NCBI RefSeq assembly: GCF_023016005.1
Contig: NZ_JALKAZ010000001.1
Coordinates: forward strand, 682,001 to 746,000
Reading direction: 5' to 3'
DNA from: Erythrobacter sp. F6033
GTDB lineage: Bacteria; Pseudomonadota; Alphaproteobacteria; Sphingomonadales; Sphingomonadaceae
DNA length: 64,000 nt
Below the pieces are notes generated by a model. It saw only the letters and a program-made list of their open reading frames with translations. It had not been told where the DNA came from and did not search any database. Position 1 is the first letter of the stretch; the number at the start of each line of letters is the position of its first letter. Shown piece by piece: positions 53,412 to 61,876 of this stretch. Both the position numbers and the translations under genes were made by a program.

Positions 53412-53666
53412 TCAGCCCTGCTGTTGGCTGGCTTGGTCCTTGCGGTCCTGGTCCTCGCCCTGCTGGTGTTGCAGGTTTACGGCACGTTTTTTGCCTCCGT
53501 CGACTTCGCTGGTTTCATAGCTGAAGCGCTGATCGACCTCGGGGACCTGACCTTCCTGTTGAAGGCTTGCCTTCTCAAAGCGGAGCGCATCGCCACCCTT
53601 TTCGGGGGTGATTGAGCCAGTGCCAACGCTGCTGTCGTAATTCTTGATCTTGCCGTAATGCATCAT
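53412..53666 (-). CDS. Small cold-shock-domain-like protein with Gln-rich tail
   Basis: 84 aa; AAGGA lies seven bases before ATG 53666. The first 62 residues look like a divergent cold-shock fold (MHYGKIKNYDSSVGTGSI, TPEKGGDALRFEK, FSYETSEVDGGKKRAVNLQ), with G-x-I-K-x-Y/F-D and G-x-G-x-I matching RNP-type strands, although the usual aromatic RNA-binding residues are partly replaced. The tail is rich in Gln and charged residues. Probably binds RNA or single-stranded DNA. Confidence 0.7.
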   Translation of the reverse strand: MMHYGKIKNYDSSVGTGSITPEKGGDALRFEKASLQQEGQVPEVDQRFSYETSEVDGGKKRAVNLQHQQGEDQDRKDQASQQQG

Positions 53667-54139
53667 GTGTCATTCCTTCGAACGAGTGTGCAGCGCGCCA
53701 GAATAGACCCGGCTGCGACTATGAGGCGGAACTGAAGGAAAGGGCTTCCGACTGTGGAAGCGGTGACCGTCGATTGCGACTGGTAGCTGATCGATAGATG
53801 GCTATGGCGGCCCGAGATTACAACGGCACGATGAAGCCTTGTGTCCGTGTCGCGTCTATGTCCACATATGGGTCGCAAACAGAAGGCCTACTTTCAAGAG
53901 TGTATGACTTTCCTACATGCGCCAATTTATGCCAACGCGGATACCTAAATTGTCTGAAGAGAGAACTGAGACGAGTTGGAGGGTTGTCATGTGTGTCCTA
54001 CATGGGCCTTTTCCAAGGAAATCATTGGTTTAACCCTGTAGGCACCGCATGACACATGGCCCAAAGTGTCAAGCAGTGTTGGAAATTATCGCCAAGCCAT
54101 TGCCCTGGGAATCGGGCCAATGTTGCAAAGGAGAATGAC
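53667..54139. other. 473-bp intergenic region without a supported gene
   Basis: An open frame at 53798-54052 has no recognisable domain and no good ribosome-binding site. The region presumably holds divergent promoters for the cold-shock-like and aldo/keto reductase genes. I see no terminator or repeat that stands out. Confidence 0.5.
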
Positions 54140-55165
54140 ATGAAATTCACCGCACTTGGCCCGTCCGGCCTGATGATTTCGCGCCTTTGCCTTGGTTGCA
54201 TGACCTATGGTGACACGACCAAAGGTTGGCATGGAGACTGGCTGCTGGGCGAAGAAGACAGCCGCCCGTTCTTTCGCGCGGCGCTGGAAGCAGGGATCAA
54301 TTTCTTCGACACAGCCAATGTCTATGCGGGCGGCACGTCGGAAGAGATCACCGGAAAGCTGCTGAACGAAATGGCGCGGCGGGACGAGATCGTCGTTGCG
54401 ACCAAAGCGTATTTCCCGTGGAAGCAGGCTCCAAATTCTGGCGGCAATTCGCGCAAAGCTCTGATGCAGGCGGTCGATGACAGTCTGACGCGGCTGAACA
54501 TGGATTATGTCGATCTGTTTCAGATTCACCGCTGGGATGATCGCACCCCGATCGAGGAAACGATGGAGGCGCTGCACGACATCGTGAAGGCGGGCAAGGC
54601 GCTGCATATCGGCGCATCGTCAATGTATGCGTGGCAATTCGCGAAGGCTCAGGACGTGGCGCGCGCGAATGGCTGGACCCGCTTCATTTCAATGCAAAAC
54701 CAGCTCAATCTGCTTTACCGCGAAGAAGAGCGTGAGATGCTGCCGCTGTGCGCGGATCAGGGTGTTGGCGTGATTCCGTGGAGCCCGCTTGCCCGTGGCC
54801 GTCTGGCGCGGCCTGTGGGTGAGGACACGGTGCGCAGCAAGACCGATGGCGTGGGCAAGATGCTGTACAAGGATGATGAGGCCGCCGATCAGGCGATCAT
54901 CACCGCGCTGGCGGACATCGCCGAGAAACGCGGTGCATCCATGGCGAGCGTCGGGCTGGCATGGCACTTTACGCTGCCCGCCGTCGCCGCTCCGATTATC
55001 GGCGCATCAAAACCGCATCATATCGAAGCCGCCGTGGCCGCGCTCGATATCGAGCTGACTGACGAGGAGCTGAGCGCACTCGAAGCACCATACCGGCCCA
55101 AAACGCCAACCGGCATGGGCATGCCGCTGCCTCCGATGGATAAGGTTTCGGTTGTGAAGGACTGA
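54140..55165 (+). CDS. Aldo/keto reductase
   Basis: 341 aa from ATG 54140 (AAGGAGAA upstream). AKR tetrad visible: Asp and Tyr in DTANVYAGGTSEE, Lys in VVATKAYFPW, His in QIHRWDD. Further SPLARGRLARP and the C-terminal NADPH site PIIGASKPHHIEAAV. It reduces an aldehyde or ketone with NADPH in the cytosol; substrate unknown. Confidence 0.92.
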   Translation: MKFTALGPSGLMISRLCLGCMTYGDTTKGWHGDWLLGEEDSRPFFRAALEAGINFFDTANVYAGGTSEEITGKLLNEMARRDEIVVATKAYFPWKQAPNSGGNSRKALMQAVDDSLTRLNMDYVDLFQIHRWDDRTPIEETMEALHDIVKAGKALHIGASSMYAWQFAKAQDVARANGWTRFISMQNQLNLLYREEEREMLPLCADQGVGVIPWSPLARGRLARPVGEDTVRSKTDGVGKMLYKDDEAADQAIITALADIAEKRGASMASVGLAWHFTLPAVAAPIIGASKPHHIEAAVAALDIELTDEELSALEAPYRPKTPTGMGMPLPPMDKVSVVKD

Positions 55166-55166
55166 C

Positions 55167-55196
55167 AAAAAAGGCCGCCCCTCACGGAGCGGCCTT
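55167..55196 (-). terminator. Terminator for the TonB-receptor operon (minus strand)
   Basis: AAGGCCGC (55171-55178) pairs with GCGGCCTT (55189-55196); the minus-strand transcript ends in TTTTTT. The stem could also stop the convergent aldo/keto reductase transcript. Confidence 0.85.
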
Positions 55197-55220
55197 AAGG
55201 TTGTTTCGGAGAGGGTCCGA

Positions 55221-57902
55221 TTAGAATTCGGCTTTGATGCCAAGCGAGACAGAGGTGCCCACCTGATAGGTGTTGATCTCGATCCGGTTCTCGCCAAGCT
55301 GCTGGAATTCGAAATTGTCGCGGCCAAAAATGTTGCGCACTTCGAATGACAGTTCCAGCGGGGTGCCGACGCCGCCGATCTCGGTCCGGGCGACGAAATC
55401 GACGGTCAGGCCAGGGTCTTCGACCACATCGGGCAGAGCGCCCCCGCGAAGGGTCACGCGCTCGCTAGAATAGTTGAGAAGGATTGTGGCCTGCTGCGTT
55501 TTCTCGGTGTCTTCGATGCCGATGGAGATGTTGCCGACATGGTCCGACTGGCCAACCAACGGGGCGCCATCGTCAAAGATCAGCGCGGCGAGCTGGTTCG
55601 GGTTGGAAGTGGTGGGAGAAATGTCGCCAGCGCCGACTTTGATTTGCGATTTTGAGTACGTGTAGTTTGCGAGGAGCAGCAGCTGTTTGGTTTCAAAGAA
55701 TGTCCCGCCAAGGCCGAACAGGTCGATGCCATAGGCGAAGTCGATCTCGGCCCCGTAAAGCTCGGCACTCGGCGCGTTGGCAAAGCTGGTCAGCACCTGA
55801 CCTGAGGCGGAGATCAGTGTGTTCTCGATCGGGTTGTCGATCTCTTTGTAGAAACCGGCAAGGCTGATCCGGTTGGGCCCGCCGAAATAGTATTCGGCGC
55901 GGGCTTCGGCATTGATCAGCTCGCTATCGGTCAGCAACGGGTTGCCGCGAAAACGGCGGTTGGATTCGGGATCGAAATAGGTCTGCTCGACCAGCTCGCG
56001 AAATTGCGGGCGGGCGATGGTTTTCGAAGCGGATAGGCGCAATTGGAAGTCTTCCAGCGGCTCCCACGTGATCGTGCCGCCGGGCAGAAAATAATCGTTG
56101 TTGTTGTTGGTCGGCGTCGCCCCGGCGATAGGAGTGTTGAAGATTGTCTGATCAAGAGCGACGAATTGCGCGGCGTCTTCGTAACGGACACCGGCTTCGA
56201 TTGTCAGCGTTTCAAATGGCAGCCAACGGAACAGGCCGTAGCCCGCCTTTGTTTCGATCCCTGCGTCAAACACGGGAAAGGGTGATGCCTCGGTCAAGGT
56301 AACGTTGAACCCGGCGAGGGTTGCATCGTTGATGATCTGTCCGGGACGGCGCAGGCCAAGAGCCGGGACGATGGAATCGTCCAGCACATCGCCCGAGATG
56401 AAAGGGCGGAACTCGCGGCTGGAAGAACGGCGGGTGGTGTCGGAATAGGCACCGCCAACGGTCACTTCGAAGCTGTCGAAAAGTTCGTAAGAAAGGTCGG
56501 CTCCGGCGAACCAGAGCTCTTCCTGCAGATCATCGAAGGCAACCGTTGTGATACCAGCGTCGGAAAGCTGGTTGAAATAGGCGACGAAGAAATCGCCATA
56601 CGGATCGCCGGGGATGTTTGTGCGGGTGTAGCTGACGGTGGTGTTGAAAGGAGCTTCGCGATCGGTGCGGGCATAGCCGCCGCGCAGATCGATATTGACG
56701 CGGTTGAAATCAAGCTCGGCAACAAGCTGCGTGTCGATCAATTGCCGTTCGAAAAACGCGGTCTGCTGGGTCTGGAAATCGAACCCGTCAAAGCCGGGCA
56801 GAATATCGGTACCCTGCTCAAGTCGCGAGGTTTTGAGCGTGTCGCGGATGTAGAGATTGGTCCAGCGGATTGTGTGCTCGCCAAAGTCGAGACCGATCCC
56901 GATGAGGCCGTTTACGAGGACATTCTCGTCGGTGATAAACGTGCTGAAATCCTGGAACAGTTCGGACAGGTCCGAGCTGCCGCCTTGGCTGATCACCGTG
57001 CGATTGCGGAGGCTGTTTTTGATCGAAGCGGTGGCGATGATGCCGAGATACGTGTCTTCGCCAAGTTCGATGGATGCGCCGCCGGTGATCGAGCCGGAAT
57101 AGTTCGGGCGCTCATTGCCTTCTTTCAGGAGGGTGACGAGATTTGTTGGCAACAATTCGCCAGCAATTGCTTCGGACGTTGCAAGATCGACGCTGCCGAT
57201 ACGTTCGCCGCTATCGAGGAAGGCCTGAAGGTTTGGCGGGACGTCGCGCAATCCGGTGTCGAAGCCGAAGGAGTCGAGATCAGAACCAGCATAGGTCAGG
57301 CTGTTTTCAAATGTGGTTTCGCTGTCGCCGCTGATCGAGAAGCTGACGCTGAGGAAATCCTCGACCGGCACGGCTTTGGTGGTCAGGTTGATAACGCCGC
57401 CGCCAAATTCGCCGGGATAGTTGGCCGAATAGGTTTTTTGGACGAGAGACGATGCGACAACGTTGGTCGGAAAAATATCAAGCGGGACAACCCGGCTCAG
57501 CGGTTCCGGACTTGGCAACGGAAGCCCGTTGAGCAGCGCGAGCGAATATCGATCACCCAAACCACGCACAAAGACGCGGCCATCGCCCACCACGGCAAGG
57601 CCAGACACGCGGCCCAGCGCGCCGGCGATATCGCTTTCGCCCGTGCGGGCAATATCGGCTTCGGAAAGGACGTTAAGAACCTGCGTAGAATTTCGCTCGG
57701 GATTGCGATTGCGCCGACCGGTCACGATAATGCCGCCGCCAGGTACCGAAATGTCGGGCTCTTCCTGGATCTCTTCGGCGTCCTGCTCCGGTTCTTCGGC
57801 ATTTGCCGGAGGCTCGTCCGCAGACTGCGCGTACAGAACACTCGGAAAGCTGAGCGATGTGGTGAGAAGCAATAACCCTGCGAGGCGTGTGCCGGTCGAC
57901 AT
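55221..57902 (-). CDS. TonB-dependent outer-membrane receptor
   Basis: 893 aa from ATG 57902, after AAGGGG. Signal peptide (MSTGTRLAGLLLLTTSLSF to YAQ), an acidic linker, plug domain (GIIVTGRRNRNPERNSTQVL, VFVRGLGDRYSLALLNGLPL, FPTNVVASSLVQKTYSANYP) and a barrel ending VSLGIKAEF. The GLGDRYS...LNGLPLPSPEP pattern is that of a receptor subfamily seen with beta-helix lipoproteins in Sphingomonadales and Caulobacterales. The upstream lipoprotein gene, 124 bp away in the same direction, is probably its surface partner. Ligand unknown. Confidence 0.92.
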   Translation of the reverse strand: MSTGTRLAGLLLLTTSLSFPSVLYAQSADEPPANAEEPEQDAEEIQEEPDISVPGGGIIVTGRRNRNPERNSTQVLNVLSEADIARTGESDIAGALGRVSGLAVVGDGRVFVRGLGDRYSLALLNGLPLPSPEPLSRVVPLDIFPTNVVASSLVQKTYSANYPGEFGGGVINLTTKAVPVEDFLSVSFSISGDSETTFENSLTYAGSDLDSFGFDTGLRDVPPNLQAFLDSGERIGSVDLATSEAIAGELLPTNLVTLLKEGNERPNYSGSITGGASIELGEDTYLGIIATASIKNSLRNRTVISQGGSSDLSELFQDFSTFITDENVLVNGLIGIGLDFGEHTIRWTNLYIRDTLKTSRLEQGTDILPGFDGFDFQTQQTAFFERQLIDTQLVAELDFNRVNIDLRGGYARTDREAPFNTTVSYTRTNIPGDPYGDFFVAYFNQLSDAGITTVAFDDLQEELWFAGADLSYELFDSFEVTVGGAYSDTTRRSSSREFRPFISGDVLDDSIVPALGLRRPGQIINDATLAGFNVTLTEASPFPVFDAGIETKAGYGLFRWLPFETLTIEAGVRYEDAAQFVALDQTIFNTPIAGATPTNNNNDYFLPGGTITWEPLEDFQLRLSASKTIARPQFRELVEQTYFDPESNRRFRGNPLLTDSELINAEARAEYYFGGPNRISLAGFYKEIDNPIENTLISASGQVLTSFANAPSAELYGAEIDFAYGIDLFGLGGTFFETKQLLLLANYTYSKSQIKVGAGDISPTTSNPNQLAALIFDDGAPLVGQSDHVGNISIGIEDTEKTQQATILLNYSSERVTLRGGALPDVVEDPGLTVDFVARTEIGGVGTPLELSFEVRNIFGRDNFEFQQLGENRIEINTYQVGTSVSLGIKAEF

Positions 57903-57972
57903 AATACGAGACCCCTTCGATCTTAGGTCCGGAAACGTGATGGGTCTTGCGACCCGGAATTTTAACTGGCGA

Positions 57973-58005
57973 GGGAGGCACCGGACAAACTGCGCGGTGC
58001 CTCCC
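57973..58005 (-). promoter_or_regulatory. Intergenic hairpin between lipoprotein and TonB-receptor genes
   Basis: GGGAGGCACC and GGTGCCTCCC form a perfect ten-pair stem with a 13-base loop and no T tract. It may stabilise the upstream mRNA or partly stop transcription, so that the lipoprotein is made in excess over the receptor. Confidence 0.55.
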
Positions 58006-58026
58006 CCGGATGTGAGTGTCGCCCGA

Positions 58027-59571
58027 TCAGTAAACCGGGAGCGAGGTGCAGGCGCCGGTCGCGCTGCCAAAGTCCATGATCGATGAGTTACAGGTCCAAT
58101 CGCCGAACACGTCCGTCACACCGATTTCGGCGCGAGCTGTGAAGAAGCTTGAGCGGGCTGTTGCATCAAGCACAGGCACGGCGCTTTCCGTTGCACCGTT
58201 GATGAAGGTGCCCGTCAGCGTCAGCGTGCCAACAAGGTTGTTGTTGGTGCCAGCGTCAACAACCGCCTGAACTTCGGTATCGGCGACACCCGACGAACCA
58301 CGAACAGGGCGGTTCACTCCGTCGCAAATGAGCGAGTCAAAACCGATGATCGCTGCGAGGGTGATCTGTTCGTCAATGCGGATGCAGACATCGTCAGCGC
58401 TATCAACATCGATGACGCCGTTGCTCAGGCCCAGTGCAGGGCCACCGCGTGCCCGGATCGCTTGCGAAGATGAAGAGGAGCGCTGTACGAATGTGAAGCC
58501 GTTCACTTGCAGGCGGCTCTGCGGAAGAGCGTTGCCGGGAGTACCGTCAGCAAGATCATCCGGAGAGTCGAATTCGATCAGGCTGTCCCCGGTGCCAGTA
58601 CGCTGAACGACCAGCACGTTTTGGACATTGGCCTGCGCGCCAGAATCCACATCAAGGGAGTCATCCGACGCACCGATCACGGCGAGATCGCGGACATTTA
58701 CGGACCCACCGAAGAATTCGACACCATCATCCGAGCTATTGAATGACAGCAGGTTGTTGATGATCGTGCCGGAACCGGTTCCGCCAGTGGTCAGCGATTG
58801 AAGTTCATTCGACTGCTGTAGTTCGAAACCCGAATACCGGATCTGGTTGAAGGTGAATGAGCCTGAGCTGTCCGCGCTGTTCGTGCCGCCAAAAGGAGTG
58901 GCGACCACGGTGCCTTCGAGCTGTTGTTCGCATTGCGGGTTGGCATTGGGCGCGGCGGCTGTGTTGAAAGTCTGGTCGGAGCAATCTGATACCGGCGCGC
59001 GGCCCAGCAGCACGACGCCGCCCCATTGTGCCTGACTGTTATCATTGCTGAGGCCCAGCACGTTGTCACGGCTGGTCCAGACGATTGGCATCGTCGCCGT
59101 CCCGTCCGCTTCGATAGTGTTGCCGCGATTTACGACAAGGAACGATTCAGCCTGTGCGAAGAAGATCACGCCCGGCTCAACTGAAAGGGTCACATCGGTG
59201 TTGGTGCTGTTGAACCCCTGATCGGTGCCAACGTTTACGCGGCCATCGATCTGGTAAAGCAGGCCGTTCACAAATGGCAGATTGTCATCGACTGTGAATG
59301 TCGATGGAAGGCGGCATACGCGGTACTCACCGGTTGGCCCTGTGATCGTGCCTGCATTGGTCAGACCGCCGGCCGTGTTGATCGTCGGGCAACCTGCCGC
59401 CGGAGTGACAGTCGCTCCGCCGGTCGGCGTCGCTGTCGGCGTTGGGGAAGGCGACGGGTTGTTGATGATGATATCACCACCAGTGCCAGGCGAGACAATT
59501 TCATCTGCGCCGCAGCCAGCAAGAGCAACAGTGCTGGCGCCAAGAACGAGAATACGTTGAAAATTTTTCAC
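58027..59571 (-). CDS. Lipoprotein with parallel beta-helix-like region
   Basis: 514 aa. Lipobox LAGC (about 17-20), a Pro/Thr/Ser linker (SPSPTPTATPTGG), then repeated short beta segments with Asn/Asp/Gly turns (LLSFNSSDDGVEFFGGSVNV, LAVIGASDDSLDVDSGAQAN), typical of a right-handed beta-helix. Cys pairs suggest disulfides. It precedes a TonB receptor gene and may bind or cut the imported ligand at the cell surface. No catalytic motif is clear. Confidence 0.75.
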   Translation of the reverse strand: MKNFQRILVLGASTVALAGCGADEIVSPGTGGDIIINNPSPSPTPTATPTGGATVTPAAGCPTINTAGGLTNAGTITGPTGEYRVCRLPSTFTVDDNLPFVNGLLYQIDGRVNVGTDQGFNSTNTDVTLSVEPGVIFFAQAESFLVVNRGNTIEADGTATMPIVWTSRDNVLGLSNDNSQAQWGGVVLLGRAPVSDCSDQTFNTAAAPNANPQCEQQLEGTVVATPFGGTNSADSSGSFTFNQIRYSGFELQQSNELQSLTTGGTGSGTIINNLLSFNSSDDGVEFFGGSVNVRDLAVIGASDDSLDVDSGAQANVQNVLVVQRTGTGDSLIEFDSPDDLADGTPGNALPQSRLQVNGFTFVQRSSSSSQAIRARGGPALGLSNGVIDVDSADDVCIRIDEQITLAAIIGFDSLICDGVNRPVRGSSGVADTEVQAVVDAGTNNNLVGTLTLTGTFINGATESAVPVLDATARSSFFTARAEIGVTDVFGDWTCNSSIMDFGSATGACTSLPVY

Positions 59572-59900
59572 AGCGAGCGGTCCCCTAAAAAAACCGAGAA
59601 TCGGATCACGCGATCAGACGCGCTGGGACCCCGCTAGTGATGAGTCGTGACAGTTTTTTTTCTGAGTTACGGTTTCAATTCACTATCCACATGCTTTTTC
59701 GATTGTGACACTTTTTGGTCAATTGGTGCGTTTGAATTCACCTTGAAGAGCAAAATTCCGCTGGATGTGATAAGATTTATTACACAAGAAAAACAGTGGA
59801 ATAGATCGAAATGTTTCTCAAAAATTACAGAAATGTCACATATGTTGCAGTTTTATGAATTCTATGTCACATTCCTAAATAATCAGAAGGGATGAGGCAT
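59572..59900. promoter_or_regulatory. AT-rich divergent promoter region with four TGTCAC/GTGACA motifs
   Basis: GTGACA occurs at 59647-59652 and 59705-59710, TGTCACA at 59834-59840 and 59865-59871 (31 bp apart). They lie between the divergent lipoprotein-receptor operon and the TPR gene. The motif is Pho-box-like, but the 11-bp direct repeat of a true Pho box is not seen. An AT-rich frame at 59647-59895 is probably not a gene. Confidence 0.5.
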
Positions 59901-60299
59901 ATGACACTCACAGCACTTGCGATTGCGCTGGCGGCATCAAATCCGGCTGCAGATACAAGCGCCGCACAAACTGATGCGACCACTCAACCTGAAGAACTTG
60001 GAGCTGCGAGCCTCGCCAAAGGTGAAAGCGGGCAAGCGATCCGCGCGCTTGAGCCTCAGTTGAAATCCAACCCGAGCGATCCGGCGCTTTTGATCAATCT
60101 CGGCATCGCGTTTGCGCAAGCTGGCGAAGAAGCCAAAGCTCGCGCGATGTTTAAAGCGGCGATGTCGAGCCATAAGCAGCTTGAGCTTGAAACCGCTGAC
60201 GGCAATTCAACAGATTCCCGCCGATTGGCTCGCAAGGCGATCGCCATGCTTGATCGCGGGGAATTTCGCCCTGCGAACCGTCTGGTAATGCGCGACTGA
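59901..60299 (+). CDS. Small exported TPR protein
   Basis: 132 aa from ATG 59901 (GAGG and AAGGG upstream); ATG 59892 lies too close to its ribosome-binding site. Signal peptide (MTLTALAIALAASNPAADTS), then about two TPR units (ALEPQLKSNPSDPALLINLG, IAFAQAGEEAKARAMFKAAM). Likely periplasmic scaffold for the divergent receptor/lipoprotein genes. Function not known. Confidence 0.8.
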   Translation: MTLTALAIALAASNPAADTSAAQTDATTQPEELGAASLAKGESGQAIRALEPQLKSNPSDPALLINLGIAFAQAGEEAKARAMFKAAMSSHKQLELETADGNSTDSRRLARKAIAMLDRGEFRPANRLVMRD

Positions 60300-60365
60300 T
60301 CGCGATTTTTAGGCCCCTAAGCGGCGGCATGGTTGCCGCTTTGATGGTCGACCACGTTATTTATG

Positions 60366-60402
60366 GCGGGCCTCGCCACAGCGGCGAGGCCCGCTTTGTT
60401 TT
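60366..60402 (+). terminator. Strong rho-independent terminator
   Basis: GCGGGCCTCGCC and GGCGAGGCCCGC form a perfect 12-pair stem with a five-base loop, followed by TTTGTTTT. It ends the TPR gene transcript and insulates the virB operon. Confidence 0.92.
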
Positions 60403-60526
60403 AGGTGTGTAGTTTTGATGGTCTGGGCTCTAAATCCAACGAATGGTTAATTCGCGGTTGTCTAGCCTCTGTCACCTCAATGTCATTTAGGGTAGACATG
60501 GCGTGTGGGAAGTGGAGGCTCGGGTC

Positions 60527-61156
60527 GTGATTCTAGCGCGCGCAGGTAAATATGTGTTGGCTTTGACAGCCAGCTTCTGTGCCATTGCGGCGCAAGCGGA
60601 TGTTATGGAAATCGACAGCACAGGCGCACGCTGGGTGGCTGGCGGTGTTCCTGCCGCTGCTCCTGCCACCCTTCAAATTACTAGTGCTCAGCGAGCGACG
60701 ATCGAGACCGCCATCCCTAATGGAGCCGCTGCAAATCCGCAGCACACCGCGCTTGGCGTGCCTGCCCGCTACGCAGCGAAAATTCAGGAACTTGCGGCTC
60801 GTTATGATCTCAGCCCATCACTGCTCGAGGCGCTTGTCTGGCAGGAAAGCCGCTGGCGTGAGAACGCGGTTTCTCCCGCTGGAGCCCGCGGGCTGGCGCA
60901 ATTGATGCCGGGCACTGCGCGTTACCTTGGCGTCGACCCTGACAATCCCGAAGCCAATCTTGAAGGCGGCGCGCGCTATCTGCGAGAGCAACTCAACACG
61001 TTCGATGGCGATCTGGAGAAGGCGCTGGCGGCTTATAATGCGGGCCCGGGCCGGGTAATCCGGGCGGGCGGCATACCGAACATTCGCGAGACACAGCATT
61101 ATGTCGCGGCGATTATGGGGCGTTTGGCGAACCATTCGCGACCTACGACGCGATAA
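60527..61156 (+). CDS. virB1: VirB1-like lytic transglycosylase
   Basis: 209 aa from GTG 60527, with GGAGG eight bases upstream; GTG 60503 is earlier but overlaps that site. Signal peptide (about 1-22), then a C-terminal SLT/goose-lysozyme-type domain: the catalytic Glu in LVWQESRWRENAVSPAGARG, LAQLMPGTARYLGVD, and LAAYNAGPGRV. It opens peptidoglycan for the secretion channel. First gene of the virB operon. Confidence 0.85.
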   Translation: MILARAGKYVLALTASFCAIAAQADVMEIDSTGARWVAGGVPAAAPATLQITSAQRATIETAIPNGAAANPQHTALGVPARYAAKIQELAARYDLSPSLLEALVWQESRWRENAVSPAGARGLAQLMPGTARYLGVDPDNPEANLEGGARYLREQLNTFDGDLEKALAAYNAGPGRVIRAGGIPNIRETQHYVAAIMGRLANHSRPTTR

Positions 61157-61193
61157 TGCCGCATTCATCGATTTGACGTACTCAGTAAGGACA

Positions 61194-61514
61194 ATGGACA
61201 CCATAATGACTTCGCTCTTTCGAATGCCAGCTCGATTTGCTGCTTTTCTTACCGTGTTCTTGATGCCCGCTGTGGCGTCGGCTCAGGGTGCTGATCCGCA
61301 AGGCGCAGGGCCGATCAACAACGCGCTGCTTTGGCTTCAAGGCACGTTGCTGGGCACTGTTGCGACGACTGTTGCTGTTATGGCCGTCGCTGCCATCGGC
61401 TTTATGATGCTGACTGGCCGGATGAACTGGCGCTTTGGTGCGACAGTGATCATTGGCGTCTTCATCCTATTTGGCGCGACAACCATTGTCGCTGGCATTC
61501 AATCGGCGGTTTAG
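61194..61514 (+). CDS. virB2: VirB2-type pilin
   Basis: 106 aa from ATG 61194; ATG 61206 is an alternative. Signal peptide (MPARFAAFLTVFLMPAVASA), then two TM helices (NALLWLQGTLLGTVATTVAV and FGATVIIGVFILFGATTIVA) as in VirB2/TrbC. It forms the pilus of the type IV secretion system. Followed by virB3 after eight bases. Confidence 0.85.
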   Translation: MDTIMTSLFRMPARFAAFLTVFLMPAVASAQGADPQGAGPINNALLWLQGTLLGTVATTVAVMAVAAIGFMMLTGRMNWRFGATVIIGVFILFGATTIVAGIQSAV

Positions 61515-61522
61515 GAAAGGCG

Positions 61523-61834
61523 ATGAGCGATCTCGTTCGAAATCCGGTGCACCGTGCTCTGACCCGACCTCAGATGTTCATGGGCGTGACGATGAATTTC
61601 TTCATCATCAATCTGATGGTGACGACGATCGCGTTTCTTATTCTCAAAAATCTGCTCATCACAAACGGGCTATTGCTGATCGCATTCTTGGTGGTGCCTT
61701 TCGTAATGCATACGATTGGCTATTTTGCTTCACTGCGTGAACCGCGCATTTTCGACCTTTGGATCACCAAGGTTTCCAAATGCCCGCGCATCCCGAATTA
61801 CAAGCGTTGGGGCTGCAACAGCTATACCCCCTGA
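61523..61834 (+). CDS. virB3: VirB3
   Basis: 103 aa, ATG after AGGAAAGG. NPVHRALTRPQMFMGV at the N-terminus is the VirB3 signature; two TM segments follow, and FASLREPRIFDLW in the second half. VirB3 is an inner-membrane part of the T4SS and works with VirB4. Confidence 0.88.
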   Translation: MSDLVRNPVHRALTRPQMFMGVTMNFFIINLMVTTIAFLILKNLLITNGLLLIAFLVVPFVMHTIGYFASLREPRIFDLWITKVSKCPRIPNYKRWGCNSYTP

Positions 61835-61876
61835 CACGAAGACAACACTGGGCCACCCGAAGGAGGGCCGAGCACT

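Noticed and set aside
53798..54052. 84-codon plus-strand frame
   Set aside because: No ribosome-binding site, no domain; kept only as intergenic note.
56742..57875. 377-codon plus-strand frame
   Set aside because: Antisense to the second TonB receptor, no recognisable domain.
59647..59895. 82-codon AT-rich plus-strand frame
   Set aside because: GTG start without a ribosome-binding site, in a promoter-like region; no similarity seen.
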